DNA from: Dehalococcoidia bacterium
Lineage (GTDB): Bacteria; Chloroflexota; Dehalococcoidia; SZUA-161
Direction of reading: 5' to 3'
Length of the DNA: 7,153 nt
NCBI GenBank assembly: GCA_020344295.1
Contig: CP070819.1
Location: 677,068-684,220, forward strand
Shown: positions 1 through 5,458 of the stretch, in pieces
How positions within the stretch are numbered: the stretch's first letter is position 1
How the letters are laid out: every line of letters starts with the position of its first letter
Program-made: the position numbers and the translations under genes
The notes under the pieces: model-generated
Told to the model about the DNA's origin: nothing
What the model saw: the letters and a program-made list of their open reading frames with translations, nothing else
The model's database searches: none

Positions 1-551
1 CCTACAAAGGATCGATTCTGCAGTTCGGTGAGGATACCCTCCTCTCCCAGCCTCAGGTGACGGCATCCAGCAGTTACATGATCTACATCGAGTGTTCGGG
101 CTTCGTCGAGCTGCATTTCCAACTCAAGGAAGCGACGGACTACACTAAATCCCAGCTTTAAACTCAGCTCTCTTGCGGCATCATTATCCTCTGCAAAGCT
201 GACCTGCACCACTTTTGCACCCAGGGACCGGGAACGCTGCATTGCAGAATGGAACAGTCTTGTGGCAACGCCCCTTCGCCGGTGTCCGGGATGTACCAGA
301 CCGTTCAGCACAACCCGCCCGATTCCTAACTCAGGAGTAAGGTTAACGCAGCCTATGAACCTTCCGTCTGCCTCAGCTACAAATAGGTCGTTTTCCGGTG
401 AGCAGTTCGGCCGGCCCAGGATCTCACATAGCCCGTTCAGTGAAGTACAATATCCGGCAAGATCCGTGCTCTCCGACTCCATATTGAGCTGAACATAGCC
501 GGTGAAGTCGGTTGTTCGGTAGTTTCTGACTGTGTACTGTGTCTCGCTCAT
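1..551 (-). CDS. GNAT family N-acetyltransferase, probably tandem-domain (3' end outside window)
   Basis: This gene reads leftward from ATG 549-551 and leaves the window after 183 complete codons. A GNAT fold transfers an acetyl group from acetyl-CoA to an amine; the substrate cannot be read from the sequence. The acetyl-CoA pyrophosphate loop (motif A) is clear at residues 87-97, HPGHRRRGVAT, following the beta-4 segment VVLNGLV. Motif B follows as AEDNDAARELSLKLGF at about 120-135. From about residue 160 a new stretch, including GEEGILTELQNRSF, resembles the start of a second GNAT domain, so the complete protein is probably a tandem GNAT of roughly 300 residues (inference). I see no good Shine-Dalgarno site before the ATG. 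No in-frame ATG, GTG or TTG lies between the start and about position 600, so this start is the most likely. The gene is divergent from the PIG-L deacetylase. Confidence 0.85.
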   Translation of the reverse strand, partial: MSETQYTVRNYRTTDFTGYVQLNMESESTDLAGYCTSLNGLCEILGRPNCSPENDLFVAEADGRFIGCVNLTPELGIGRVVLNGLVHPGHRRRGVATRLFHSAMQRSRSLGAKVVQVSFAEDNDAARELSLKLGFSVVRRFLELEMQLDEARTLDVDHVTAGCRHLRLGEEGILTELQNRSFV

Positions 552-643
552 TCGCTCGAAGCAGATACAGGGGACGAAGCAATTGTAGCAGCCCTGTGTA
601 TAGTATACAATTGAAATTAGCGTCGAGTCGAGGAGATATACTT
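552..643. promoter_or_regulatory. Divergent GNAT / PIG-L control region with a 13-bp dyad
   Basis: This 92-base spacer must hold the promoters of both divergent genes. At 597-609 it contains TGTATA-G-TATACA, an inverted repeat with a single central base. On the minus strand TATACT (602-607) is a 5/6 match to a -10 box, with a weak TCGACT (626-631) 18 bases upstream that could serve the GNAT gene. On the plus strand TATAGT or TATACA in the same dyad could serve the deacetylase, but no good -35 is visible. A repressor or activator binding the dyad would control both genes. The promoter calls are tentative; the dyad itself is directly visible. Confidence 0.35.
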
Positions 644-1342
644 TTGGCGGCACATCCAGCCGAAATCATGGTGGTAACACCGCATCCCGATGATGCGGAA
701 TTCGGCGTCGCTGGTTCGGTAGCCCGATGGGTCAAAGAGGGTAAAGAAGTAGTCTATATCGTGTGTACCAACGGCGATAAAGGTACCAACGATTTCAATA
801 TGAAGCCGGAGCAACTGGCAAGGATTCGAGAAAAAGAGCAGCTTGCCGCGGCCAAGGTGTTGAGAGTGAGGGAAGTCATCTTCCTGCGCCATCCCGACCA
901 AGGCCTTGAAGACACTCCTGAGTTCAGAAAACAGCTGGTCCGCCTGATAAGGATTTACAGGCCTGATACCGTAGTAACGGCCGATCCATACCGCCGTTAT
1001 TTTTGGCATCGAGACCACCGGATCACGGGGCAGGTAACGCTGGATGCTGTTTTTCCCTACGCCAGAGACCATCTTGCCTATCCCGAACTGATTATGGAAG
1101 GCCTCGAACCACATAAAGTAAAAGAGATACTGTTCTGGGCCTCAGAGGACTTTAATTACTGCTCCAATATCACGGATACCTTCGATATTAAAATGAAGGC
1201 CCTGCTCTGCCACAAGAGCCAGGTCGAGCAGATTCCGGTATCGCTTCTGGAACAATGGCTCAGAGACCGATGTAGGGGTATGGCCGAGGGGAAAGATTAC
1301 GAACTGGCGGAGAGCTTCCACCGGGCAGAGGTAATGTATTAG
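644..1342 (+). CDS. PIG-L / LmbE family zinc-dependent deacetylase
   Basis: This is a 232-residue protein of the PIG-L/LmbE fold. The family removes acetyl groups from N-acetylglucosamine-type substrates such as thiol precursors, antibiotics and GlcNAc-PI. The signature PHPDDAE is at residues 13-19 (HPDD, with H14 and D17 as zinc ligand and catalytic base/ligand). The second metal motif HRDH is at 122-125. Between them are GDKGTND (44-50) and the family-typical RxxE region RIREKEQ. Length matches single-domain cytosolic members such as BshB-like enzymes, and no signal peptide is seen. The start is taken at TTG 644 because GAGGAG (630-635) lies eight bases upstream. The frame stays open to an ATG at 539, but that would run through the divergent promoter region. 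The gene is divergent from the GNAT and convergent with the metallo-hydrolase. The substrate is unknown. Confidence 0.9.
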   Translation: MAAHPAEIMVVTPHPDDAEFGVAGSVARWVKEGKEVVYIVCTNGDKGTNDFNMKPEQLARIREKEQLAAAKVLRVREVIFLRHPDQGLEDTPEFRKQLVRLIRIYRPDTVVTADPYRRYFWHRDHRITGQVTLDAVFPYARDHLAYPELIMEGLEPHKVKEILFWASEDFNYCSNITDTFDIKMKALLCHKSQVEQIPVSLLEQWLRDRCRGMAEGKDYELAESFHRAEVMY

Positions 1343-1351
1343 CCCGCGTAC

Positions 1352-1368
1352 CGTTTACTCCATAAACG
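1352..1368. terminator. Small inverted repeat between convergent genes (weak bidirectional terminator candidate)
   Basis: CGTTTA (1352-1357) and TAAACG (1363-1368) form a 6-bp stem with a 5-base loop. It lies in the 27-base gap between the convergent PIG-L and metallo-hydrolase genes. There is no following T-tract and the stem is short and A/T-rich in the middle, so termination activity is only a guess from its position. Confidence 0.25.
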
Positions 1369-1369
1369 A

Positions 1370-2011
1370 CTACGACGAGAGCCACAGAACATCGCCGCAT
1401 AGGCTGGAACTGTGAGATTTGGAGGAAAACACAGCGAATTCCTCCTTCTCTTTCTGCAGAACGGTGGAATCGCCGTGGCCTGGATGTATCCGCGTATTAT
1501 CGGGTAATACGAAGATCTTCCGGGTAATGGATCCGATTATTTGCTCCAGGTCACGGGGCGTATTGGTCCTTCCCGGGCCACCGGGGAATATCGTATCTCC
1601 CGACAACAGGTACCGGTCAGTCAGGAAGCACAGACTACCGGGCGTATGTCCGGGCGTATGTAACACCTTCAATTTCACATTCCCAAAGGCAATTCCATCG
1701 CCGTCATTCAGCAGGATGTCAGGCTGGGAAGGCAGACTTCCAGTATCCGACGCGTGGGCCGCGATAGGCACCTGCAGCCTGGATTTCAGTTCCGAGAGAG
1801 CACCGATATGGTCGATATGGCCGTGGGTCAGAAGAATGTACTTCGCATTAGTCCCCTTCAAACTCTCCTCGATCCGGTGGGATTCACCGGGAGCGTCAAC
1901 CAGCACACTATCACCCGTTGCCCTACACACAAGGACATAAGCATTGGTGCCGAAAGGCGCTGTCTCGATCTTGTCAATCTGTACATGGTCTCCTTTATCA
2001 ACAATCGGCAT
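1370..2011 (-). CDS. MBL-fold metallo-hydrolase, glyoxalase II-like
   Basis: This is a 213-residue cytosolic metallo-beta-lactamase-fold hydrolase. The complete binuclear metal site is visible: THGHIDHIG at 62-70 (H63, H65, D67, H68), H122 in HTPGHTPGS, D139 in SGDTIFPGGPGR, and H179 in HPGHGDST. This pattern matches glyoxalase II-like thioesterases (hydroxyacylglutathione hydrolase group), which hydrolyse thioesters, but no glutathione-binding C-terminal domain is present, so the substrate is open. The C-terminal tail ends with LCGDVLWLSS. The start is ATG 2009-2011, supported by GGAG (2018-2021) six bases upstream; an in-frame TTG at 2021-2023 overlaps that site and is less likely. It is separated by 133 bases from the upstream radical SAM gene and has its own strong promoter, so it is probably a separate transcription unit. 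Confidence 0.9.
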   Translation of the reverse strand: MPIVDKGDHVQIDKIETAPFGTNAYVLVCRATGDSVLVDAPGESHRIEESLKGTNAKYILLTHGHIDHIGALSELKSRLQVPIAAHASDTGSLPSQPDILLNDGDGIAFGNVKLKVLHTPGHTPGSLCFLTDRYLLSGDTIFPGGPGRTNTPRDLEQIIGSITRKIFVLPDNTRIHPGHGDSTVLQKEKEEFAVFSSKSHSSSLCGDVLWLSS

Positions 2012-2068
2012 CAGTAACTCCAAGCGTTAGTAATCAGATATTCCGTCAGCAGCGTAGTTGTACGTCCT

Positions 2069-2096
2069 ATTATAACGAGGGACTTGCAAGTGTTAA
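2069..2096 (-). promoter_or_regulatory. Sigma-70-type promoter of the metallo-hydrolase gene
   Basis: Read on the minus strand, TTAACA (2091-2096, 5/6 match to TTGACA) is followed by a 16-base spacer and a perfect TATAAT (2069-2074). Transcription would start near 2062, leaving a leader of about 50 bases before the Shine-Dalgarno site of the metallo-hydrolase. The spacer contains the 10-bp palindrome ACTTGCAAGT (2082-2091), a possible operator between the two boxes. Confidence 0.65.
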
Positions 2097-2144
2097 CAGT
2101 ATCTTAGAGGTTAGTCCGCTCTGAAATGCAACCTGTTGTTGTCT

Positions 2145-3662
2145 TTAAGTGGGGGCCTGTTTGCCCTCATTCCCAACATACTTACTAACGACCTGCCGGA
2201 AATGAAAGCCATACACGGCGAGAGCTATAGACAGCGGGAAATGCTGAGGGCGCTTGAATAGCGTTGAGAAAAGGAACCGCCAGTAGTGCAGCCGATCCCG
2301 GTCCCTTATGCCCAGGAACCATACTGATCTCAGAAAGGCCCGCACATGCCATAACTGGAGCTGCGACATCCTCTTCTTCCGGCGCGGTTTGTACTCTTTG
2401 AAGAAGGTCTTGACTCGTCTGTAGTATTCTTTTGATGAATAGATCGTAGCCAGAATACTCTTGTATCCATTAAGAAGTGTCTCACGGTCCATCTTAGGAA
2501 CGAAATTCATAGTGCAGTCGGTGTTATCGCCGGAAATCGTCGTGATCTCCAGCAAGCGGTTCTCCTTCTTGAGACGCTGGTACAGTCTGGTTCCCGGGGG
2601 CGCATTCAGCAGACCGACCATTGCGGTAACGATCCCGCTCCTCTGTATGAAGTTTATCTGGCTTCTAAATATGGATAGCGGGTCATTATCGAATCCCAGT
2701 ATAAATCCCCCCTGCACCTGCAACCCGTGATTCTGAATCTTCTTTACCGAAGCGACCAGGTCACGCTTGATATTCTGATGCTTGCTGCACTCAACCAGGC
2801 TATCCTCATTCGGGCTTTCTATGCCAATAAATACAGTATCGAATCCAGCCTCGACCATCAAATACATAAGCTCTTCATCATCGGCGAGGTTTATCGAGGT
2901 CTCGGTGAGCAGCATAGAGGGGTACTTACGCGCCTTCTGCCACTCGATTATCGCCGGCAGGATCTCAGCTTTAAGCTTCTTCTTGTTACCAATGAAGTTA
3001 TCATCCACGATGAATATGCCATCCCGCCAGCCCCGGTTATACAGGGCGTCCAGCTCGGCAATAATCTGTTCCCTGCTCTTGGTTCGGGGCACATTACCGT
3101 TCAATATGATAATGTCGCAGAACTCGCAATTATAGGGGCACCCCCGGGAATACTGAATATTCGTCGAGGAATACTTCTTCATGTCGAGAAGGGACCATTG
3201 GGGAATAGGGGTCTTGGTGATGTCAGGGCGTTCCTTTGATGTGTAGATATGCTGGGCACAACCCTTCTCGAGGTCCTCCAGGAACGGTGCCAGTGTAATT
3301 TCAGCCTCGTCGAGCACCAGATGATCGACATCGCTGAAATATTCATACCCGGCAGTAAAGAGCGGGCCGCCGGCAACTATCTTCGTATCGAAGCGCTTGC
3401 ATCTCTCGATAACCTCTCTCACCGAATCCTTCTGCACCACCATGGCGCTGATAAACACATAGTCGGCCCATTTGATATCATCGTTACTCAGGGGGCTAAC
3501 GTTCATATCCACGAGCTTCTTGTCCCAATCATCGGGAAGCATCGCTGCGACAGTTAGCAAACCCAGCGGTGGGAAGCTGGCCTTCTTACCTGCGATTCTT
3601 AGAGCGTGCCTGAAGCTCCAGAAAGTATCCGGATACCGCGGATATACGAGAAGTGCTTTCAA
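2145..3662 (-). CDS. B12-binding domain radical SAM protein with DUF4070 C-terminus (HpnP-like family)
   Basis: This 505-residue cytosolic enzyme has three parts. Residues 1 to about 135 form a cobalamin-binding-like Rossmann domain (KALLVYPRYPDTFWSF, later VAGGP at 96-100) in which the canonical DxHxxG motif is not seen; DMNVSP is in that area. The radical SAM core starts at about 165, with the [4Fe-4S] motif RGCPYNCEFCD (C175, C179, C182), then VDDNFIGN and FIGIESP. The C-terminal DUF4070-type domain begins near LLNAPPGTRLYQRL. Domain order and wording resemble the family that includes the hopanoid C-2 methylase HpnP and many uncharacterised relatives; the reaction cannot be assigned. The start is taken at TTG 3660-3662, giving the usual MKALLVYPRYP beginning, with GGAG five bases upstream. 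A TTG at 3672-3674, four codons earlier and preceded by AGAAGGG at 10 bases, is an alternative. Confidence 0.88.
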   Translation of the reverse strand: MKALLVYPRYPDTFWSFRHALRIAGKKASFPPLGLLTVAAMLPDDWDKKLVDMNVSPLSNDDIKWADYVFISAMVVQKDSVREVIERCKRFDTKIVAGGPLFTAGYEYFSDVDHLVLDEAEITLAPFLEDLEKGCAQHIYTSKERPDITKTPIPQWSLLDMKKYSSTNIQYSRGCPYNCEFCDIIILNGNVPRTKSREQIIAELDALYNRGWRDGIFIVDDNFIGNKKKLKAEILPAIIEWQKARKYPSMLLTETSINLADDEELMYLMVEAGFDTVFIGIESPNEDSLVECSKHQNIKRDLVASVKKIQNHGLQVQGGFILGFDNDPLSIFRSQINFIQRSGIVTAMVGLLNAPPGTRLYQRLKKENRLLEITTISGDNTDCTMNFVPKMDRETLLNGYKSILATIYSSKEYYRRVKTFFKEYKPRRKKRMSQLQLWHVRAFLRSVWFLGIRDRDRLHYWRFLFSTLFKRPQHFPLSIALAVYGFHFRQVVSKYVGNEGKQAPT

Positions 3663-3717
3663 ACCGGACTCCAATATAACTTAACCCTTCTAAAATTAAC
3701 TTTACCTACCAAGATAA

Positions 3718-3749
3718 ATTATACCCATATATGTCAACTATATGTTAAC
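3718..3749 (-). promoter_or_regulatory. Probable promoter of the radical SAM gene with tandem 11-bp repeat
   Basis: On the minus strand a perfect TATAAT lies at 3718-3723. Upstream are two tandem copies of an 11-base unit, GTTAACATATA and GTTGACATATA (3728-3749), differing at one base. The distal copy supplies TTAACA (3743-3748) at a long 19-base spacing from TATAAT; the proximal copy contains a consensus TTGACA (3732-3737) but at a non-functional 8-base spacing from that box. The repeat could therefore be a binding site that overlaps the -35 region. The leader to the gene start would be about 50 bases. Confidence 0.5.
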
Positions 3750-3952
3750 TGTTGGCTTCTTTAAGCATATCACAGACTTCATTCAAATGTGAAGGCTTTG
3801 TAAGACAGCACAAGCCTGAGCTAGACAATGTAGCATACAATATCCGCAATGTTATCGACCGCTACTTCGGGGGCATGAGCAATATATTGCTCTTCATGGT
3901 CACCGGCTCGGGAGCGCCTTTAGGTGTTCTGATTATGCGGCGTGGAATGATC
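3750..3952. other. Intergenic stretch without a convincing gene; contains a 16-bp palindrome
   Basis: This is the 3' flank of the glycosyltransferase and the far upstream region of the radical SAM gene. The perfect palindrome GAGCAATATATTGCTC lies at 3877-3892. Short open frames exist on both strands, but none has a Shine-Dalgarno site or a motif set that I can support. One minus-strand frame (3748-3861, closed by stops on both sides) ends in a receiver-like LTKPSHLNEVCDMLKEA. No hairpin with a T-tract is visible to terminate the glycosyltransferase transcript. Confidence 0.5.
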
Positions 3953-4891
3953 TTACGAAGTAGTATGGGGGCTGACTGAAATCTCTGGCTGCGCTGGTTG
4001 AATGTATTGTAGAGCATCTGACAGAAAGCTGCACGGCGCATTACCATTGTGACCGCAGAGGACATCGTTCAGCAGGGTTAAATAGTCTAGCAGCAGCCTG
4101 GTGGTGAGGAAGTTCTCCCTGACTGTCTCCTTCGCCCTCCTCCCCATCCGCTCGGCCATGTCAGGATGCTGTAAAAGCTCTACTATCCTGTCAGCGAAAG
4201 TCTCCCTGTCATGGGGCTCAACCAGGAAGCCATTTTCCGCCTCTATCAGCTGGTGCGGTATTCCTCCCACCTTTGTGCCCACTACCGGTTTCCCCTTCCA
4301 TAATCCCTCGGTAACACAGAGGCAGAAACCTTCCTTAATGGAGTTCTGCACCAGGACAGTTGAAAACCGCTGTATCGCGTTGACCAGTATCTGGCTATTG
4401 CCAAGGACAAACAGAACGTCTCCCGATTCGACCAACTTCCTGGCTTTACGATACGTCCTTTGATACACCGCATTCCCCTCGGGATCGTCCGATGCCATAT
4501 CATAACAGTAGAGCAGCCTGCAATCGACCTTCTCTCTAACCCGCTTGAAGATCTCGAGCAGACCCTCGGGATCCTTCCAGATGTCCATTCTGGAGACCTG
4601 GGTTATCACCGGCTTATCCATAGGTATCCCGGCCTTCTTCACATACTTCATTATGTCCTTCTTGGAAAGCTCCCTGTTCTTCAAAGACAGCGGGTCGATA
4701 GCCGGGTGAATAATCCTTTGCTCCACCGGCAGACCTGTCCTCCTGTACATCTCGCTCGATATGACAGCTATGTCGTATCTCATGATAAAAGTCTTGAGGA
4801 AATCCCAGAGAGCTTCATGGGGATGGGTCAGATCAATGTGACACCGCCAGATCCACGGCACCTGCTTCTTATAGAACTTTATCAGCGGCAA
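3953..4891 (-). CDS. C-terminal fragment of the TreT-like glycosyltransferase (up to 312 aa)
   Basis: This is the part after the TGA; the open frame continues upstream to 4915, and the first possible restart codon is TTG at 4889-4891. It holds the WIWRCHID segment and the whole donor-binding domain with the E-x7-E motif. No good Shine-Dalgarno site precedes TTG 4891 or the later GTG of codon 136, so independent translation is doubtful. Confidence 0.5.
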   Translation of the reverse strand: MPLIKFYKKQVPWIWRCHIDLTHPHEALWDFLKTFIMRYDIAVISSEMYRRTGLPVEQRIIHPAIDPLSLKNRELSKKDIMKYVKKAGIPMDKPVITQVSRMDIWKDPEGLLEIFKRVREKVDCRLLYCYDMASDDPEGNAVYQRTYRKARKLVESGDVLFVLGNSQILVNAIQRFSTVLVQNSIKEGFCLCVTEGLWKGKPVVGTKVGGIPHQLIEAENGFLVEPHDRETFADRIVELLQHPDMAERMGRRAKETVRENFLTTRLLLDYLTLLNDVLCGHNGNAPCSFLSDALQYIQPAQPEISVSPHTTS

Positions 4892-4915
4892 GGGCTGGGG
4901 ATCGTGTACAATTAC

Positions 4916-5266
4916 TCAGTCGGCGTTTTTATGGCTGTAAGTAGCGAACGCCTCATTTGTCTGGTTATATATCTGCTTCTTGATATCGGTAAGGTTCAGT
5001 GTGCCGCTCTGAAGAGCATTGTGAAATTTCTTGGTTATGGTGAAGAAATCGGAGCTCCCGTGAAGAACCCGCCAATCGGTCTCTATACCAACATCGTTCA
5101 TCAGGGGCACCAGGGAACTCAATATCTCGGCTACGCCGCCACCCTGAGAAGTGGAATTAACGTGTACTATATGTTTTCCCTGAAGAGGTCGCGCTTTAGC
5201 GTAGATCTCGCCAACAACGTGATCGCCCACAACCTCCCTATATTCATCAAGGCTTTTCTTCATCAT
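4916..5266 (-). CDS. N-terminal fragment of the TreT-like glycosyltransferase (116 aa)
   Basis: If the TGA is a true stop, this is the only part translated from the native ribosome binding site. It carries the glycine-rich acceptor-side loop (GGGVAEIL) and part of the first Rossmann domain, but neither the HDPQP motif nor the donor-binding domain. It could not be an active glycosyltransferase alone. Confidence 0.5.
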   Translation of the reverse strand: MMKKSLDEYREVVGDHVVGEIYAKARPLQGKHIVHVNSTSQGGGVAEILSSLVPLMNDVGIETDWRVLHGSSDFFTITKKFHNALQSGTLNLTDIKKQIYNQTNEAFATYSHKNAD

Positions 5267-5285
5267 TCAGTCCCTTCTACGACAA

Positions 5286-5299
5286 ATTGCCATAGCAAT
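5286..5299. repeat. Inverted repeat upstream of the glycosyltransferase
   Basis: ATTGC (5286-5290) and GCAAT (5295-5299) flank a CATA centre. The repeat lies about 20 bases upstream of the glycosyltransferase start codon and would be in its leader or promoter-proximal region. It is operator-like in size, but no protein can be assigned. Confidence 0.4.
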
Positions 5300-5309
5300 G
5301 CGACTATCT

Positions 5310-5338
5310 TTATCAGACACTAGCATAACCGCTATAAT
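5310..5338 (+). promoter_or_regulatory. Sigma-70-type promoter of the MOT1 transporter operon
   Basis: TTATCA (5310-5315, 4/6 match to TTGACA) and a perfect TATAAT (5333-5338) are separated by the ideal 17 bases. Transcription would begin near 5345. This leaves about 95 bases of leader before ATG 5441 and 115 before the transporter GTG. Confidence 0.55.
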
Positions 5339-5346
5339 CAGAACAA

Positions 5347-5364
5347 TAGCACTTTCTAGCACTT
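5347..5364. repeat. Tandem TAGCACTT direct repeat, one helical turn apart
   Basis: TAGCACTT occurs at 5347-5354 and again at 5357-5364, a period of exactly 10 bases, directly at or after the predicted transporter transcription start. The core TAGCA also occurs at 5293 and 5321. Same-face repeats overlapping a start site are typical of a repressor operator; the regulator is unknown. Confidence 0.5.
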
Positions 5365-5374
5365 GTTAATGGTA

Positions 5375-5414
5375 ATATAGTACTGTGCCTCCGATCGAAA
5401 GGTCTAAACTATAT
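5375..5414 (+). promoter_or_regulatory. Possible hairpin in the transporter leader
   Basis: ATATAGT (5375-5381) can pair with ACTATAT (5408-5414), seven base pairs. Inside, GCCT (5387-5390) can pair with AGGT (about 5400-5403, with one G-U pair), giving a two-part stem with an internal loop. It lies between the predicted promoter and the ribosome binding site at 5428-5433. I do not recognise a known riboswitch consensus. Confidence 0.3.
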
Positions 5415-5440
5415 GCCTAGAGACAGTGGAGGGACAACTA

Positions 5441-5458
5441 ATGAAAGGGCAGCGCTGA
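5441..5458 (+). other. Five-codon leader ORF (MKGQR) abutting the transporter start
   Basis: GGAGGG (5428-5433) lies seven bases before ATG 5441, the best ribosome binding site in the window. It drives only ATG AAA GGG CAG CGC TGA. The TGA (5456-5458) is immediately followed, in the same frame, by the GTG that starts the transporter. This looks like a minimal leader peptide with translational coupling by reinitiation. Alternatives are UGA read-through, which would add six residues, or a point mutation or sequencing error at the codon now read as TGA. Confidence 0.5.

Larger units (their letters stand above)
3953..5266 (-). pseudogene. Trehalose synthase (TreT-like) GT4 glycosyltransferase, interrupted by in-frame TGA
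   Basis: Read through, this is a 437-codon gene of the TreT branch of GT4 glycosyltransferases, which join NDP-glucose and glucose to make trehalose in the cytosol. The family wording is strong: HVNSTSQGGGVAEIL (35-49), FFTITKKFHNALQ, VHDPQP (120-125), WIWRCHIDL (138-146), PAIDPLS, QVSRMDIWKDPEG (223-235), and the nucleotide-sugar E-x7-E motif EGFCLCVTE (312-320) followed by GLWKGKPVVGTKVGGIP. Codon 117 is TGA (4916-4918), between NAD and VIVHDPQP; both sides stay in one frame, so a single point change, most simply TGG to TGA, explains it. Start: ATG ATG at 5261-5266, with AGAAGGGA four or seven bases upstream. About 30 residues after LDYLTLLNDV look like an unusual tail. It could be a recent pseudogene, a sequencing or assembly error, or a read-through gene. 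The family call is firm; the TreT activity is inferred. Confidence 0.82.

Noticed and set aside
539..643. Upstream ATG extension of the PIG-L deacetylase (35 extra residues)
   Set aside because: The extension crosses the divergent promoter region, has no family similarity, and TTG 644 has a far better ribosome binding site (GAGGAG at eight bases).
617..1114. 165-residue open frame opposite the PIG-L gene
   Set aside because: Antisense shadow; the plus frame carries all conserved metal-binding motifs.
3752..3979. 75-residue plus-strand open frame in the 3.7-3.95 kb spacer
   Set aside because: It has a TTG start, no Shine-Dalgarno site and no recognised motif, and it runs into the end of the glycosyltransferase on the other strand.
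4916..4918. Selenocysteine insertion at the glycosyltransferase UGA
   Set aside because: GT4 enzymes have no cysteine or selenocysteine role at this site, and I see no clear bacterial SECIS-like hairpin just downstream.
4460..5323. 287-residue plus-strand open frame opposite the glycosyltransferase
   Set aside because: It has no recognisable domain, and the opposite strand reads as a full GT4 enzyme on both sides of its TGA.
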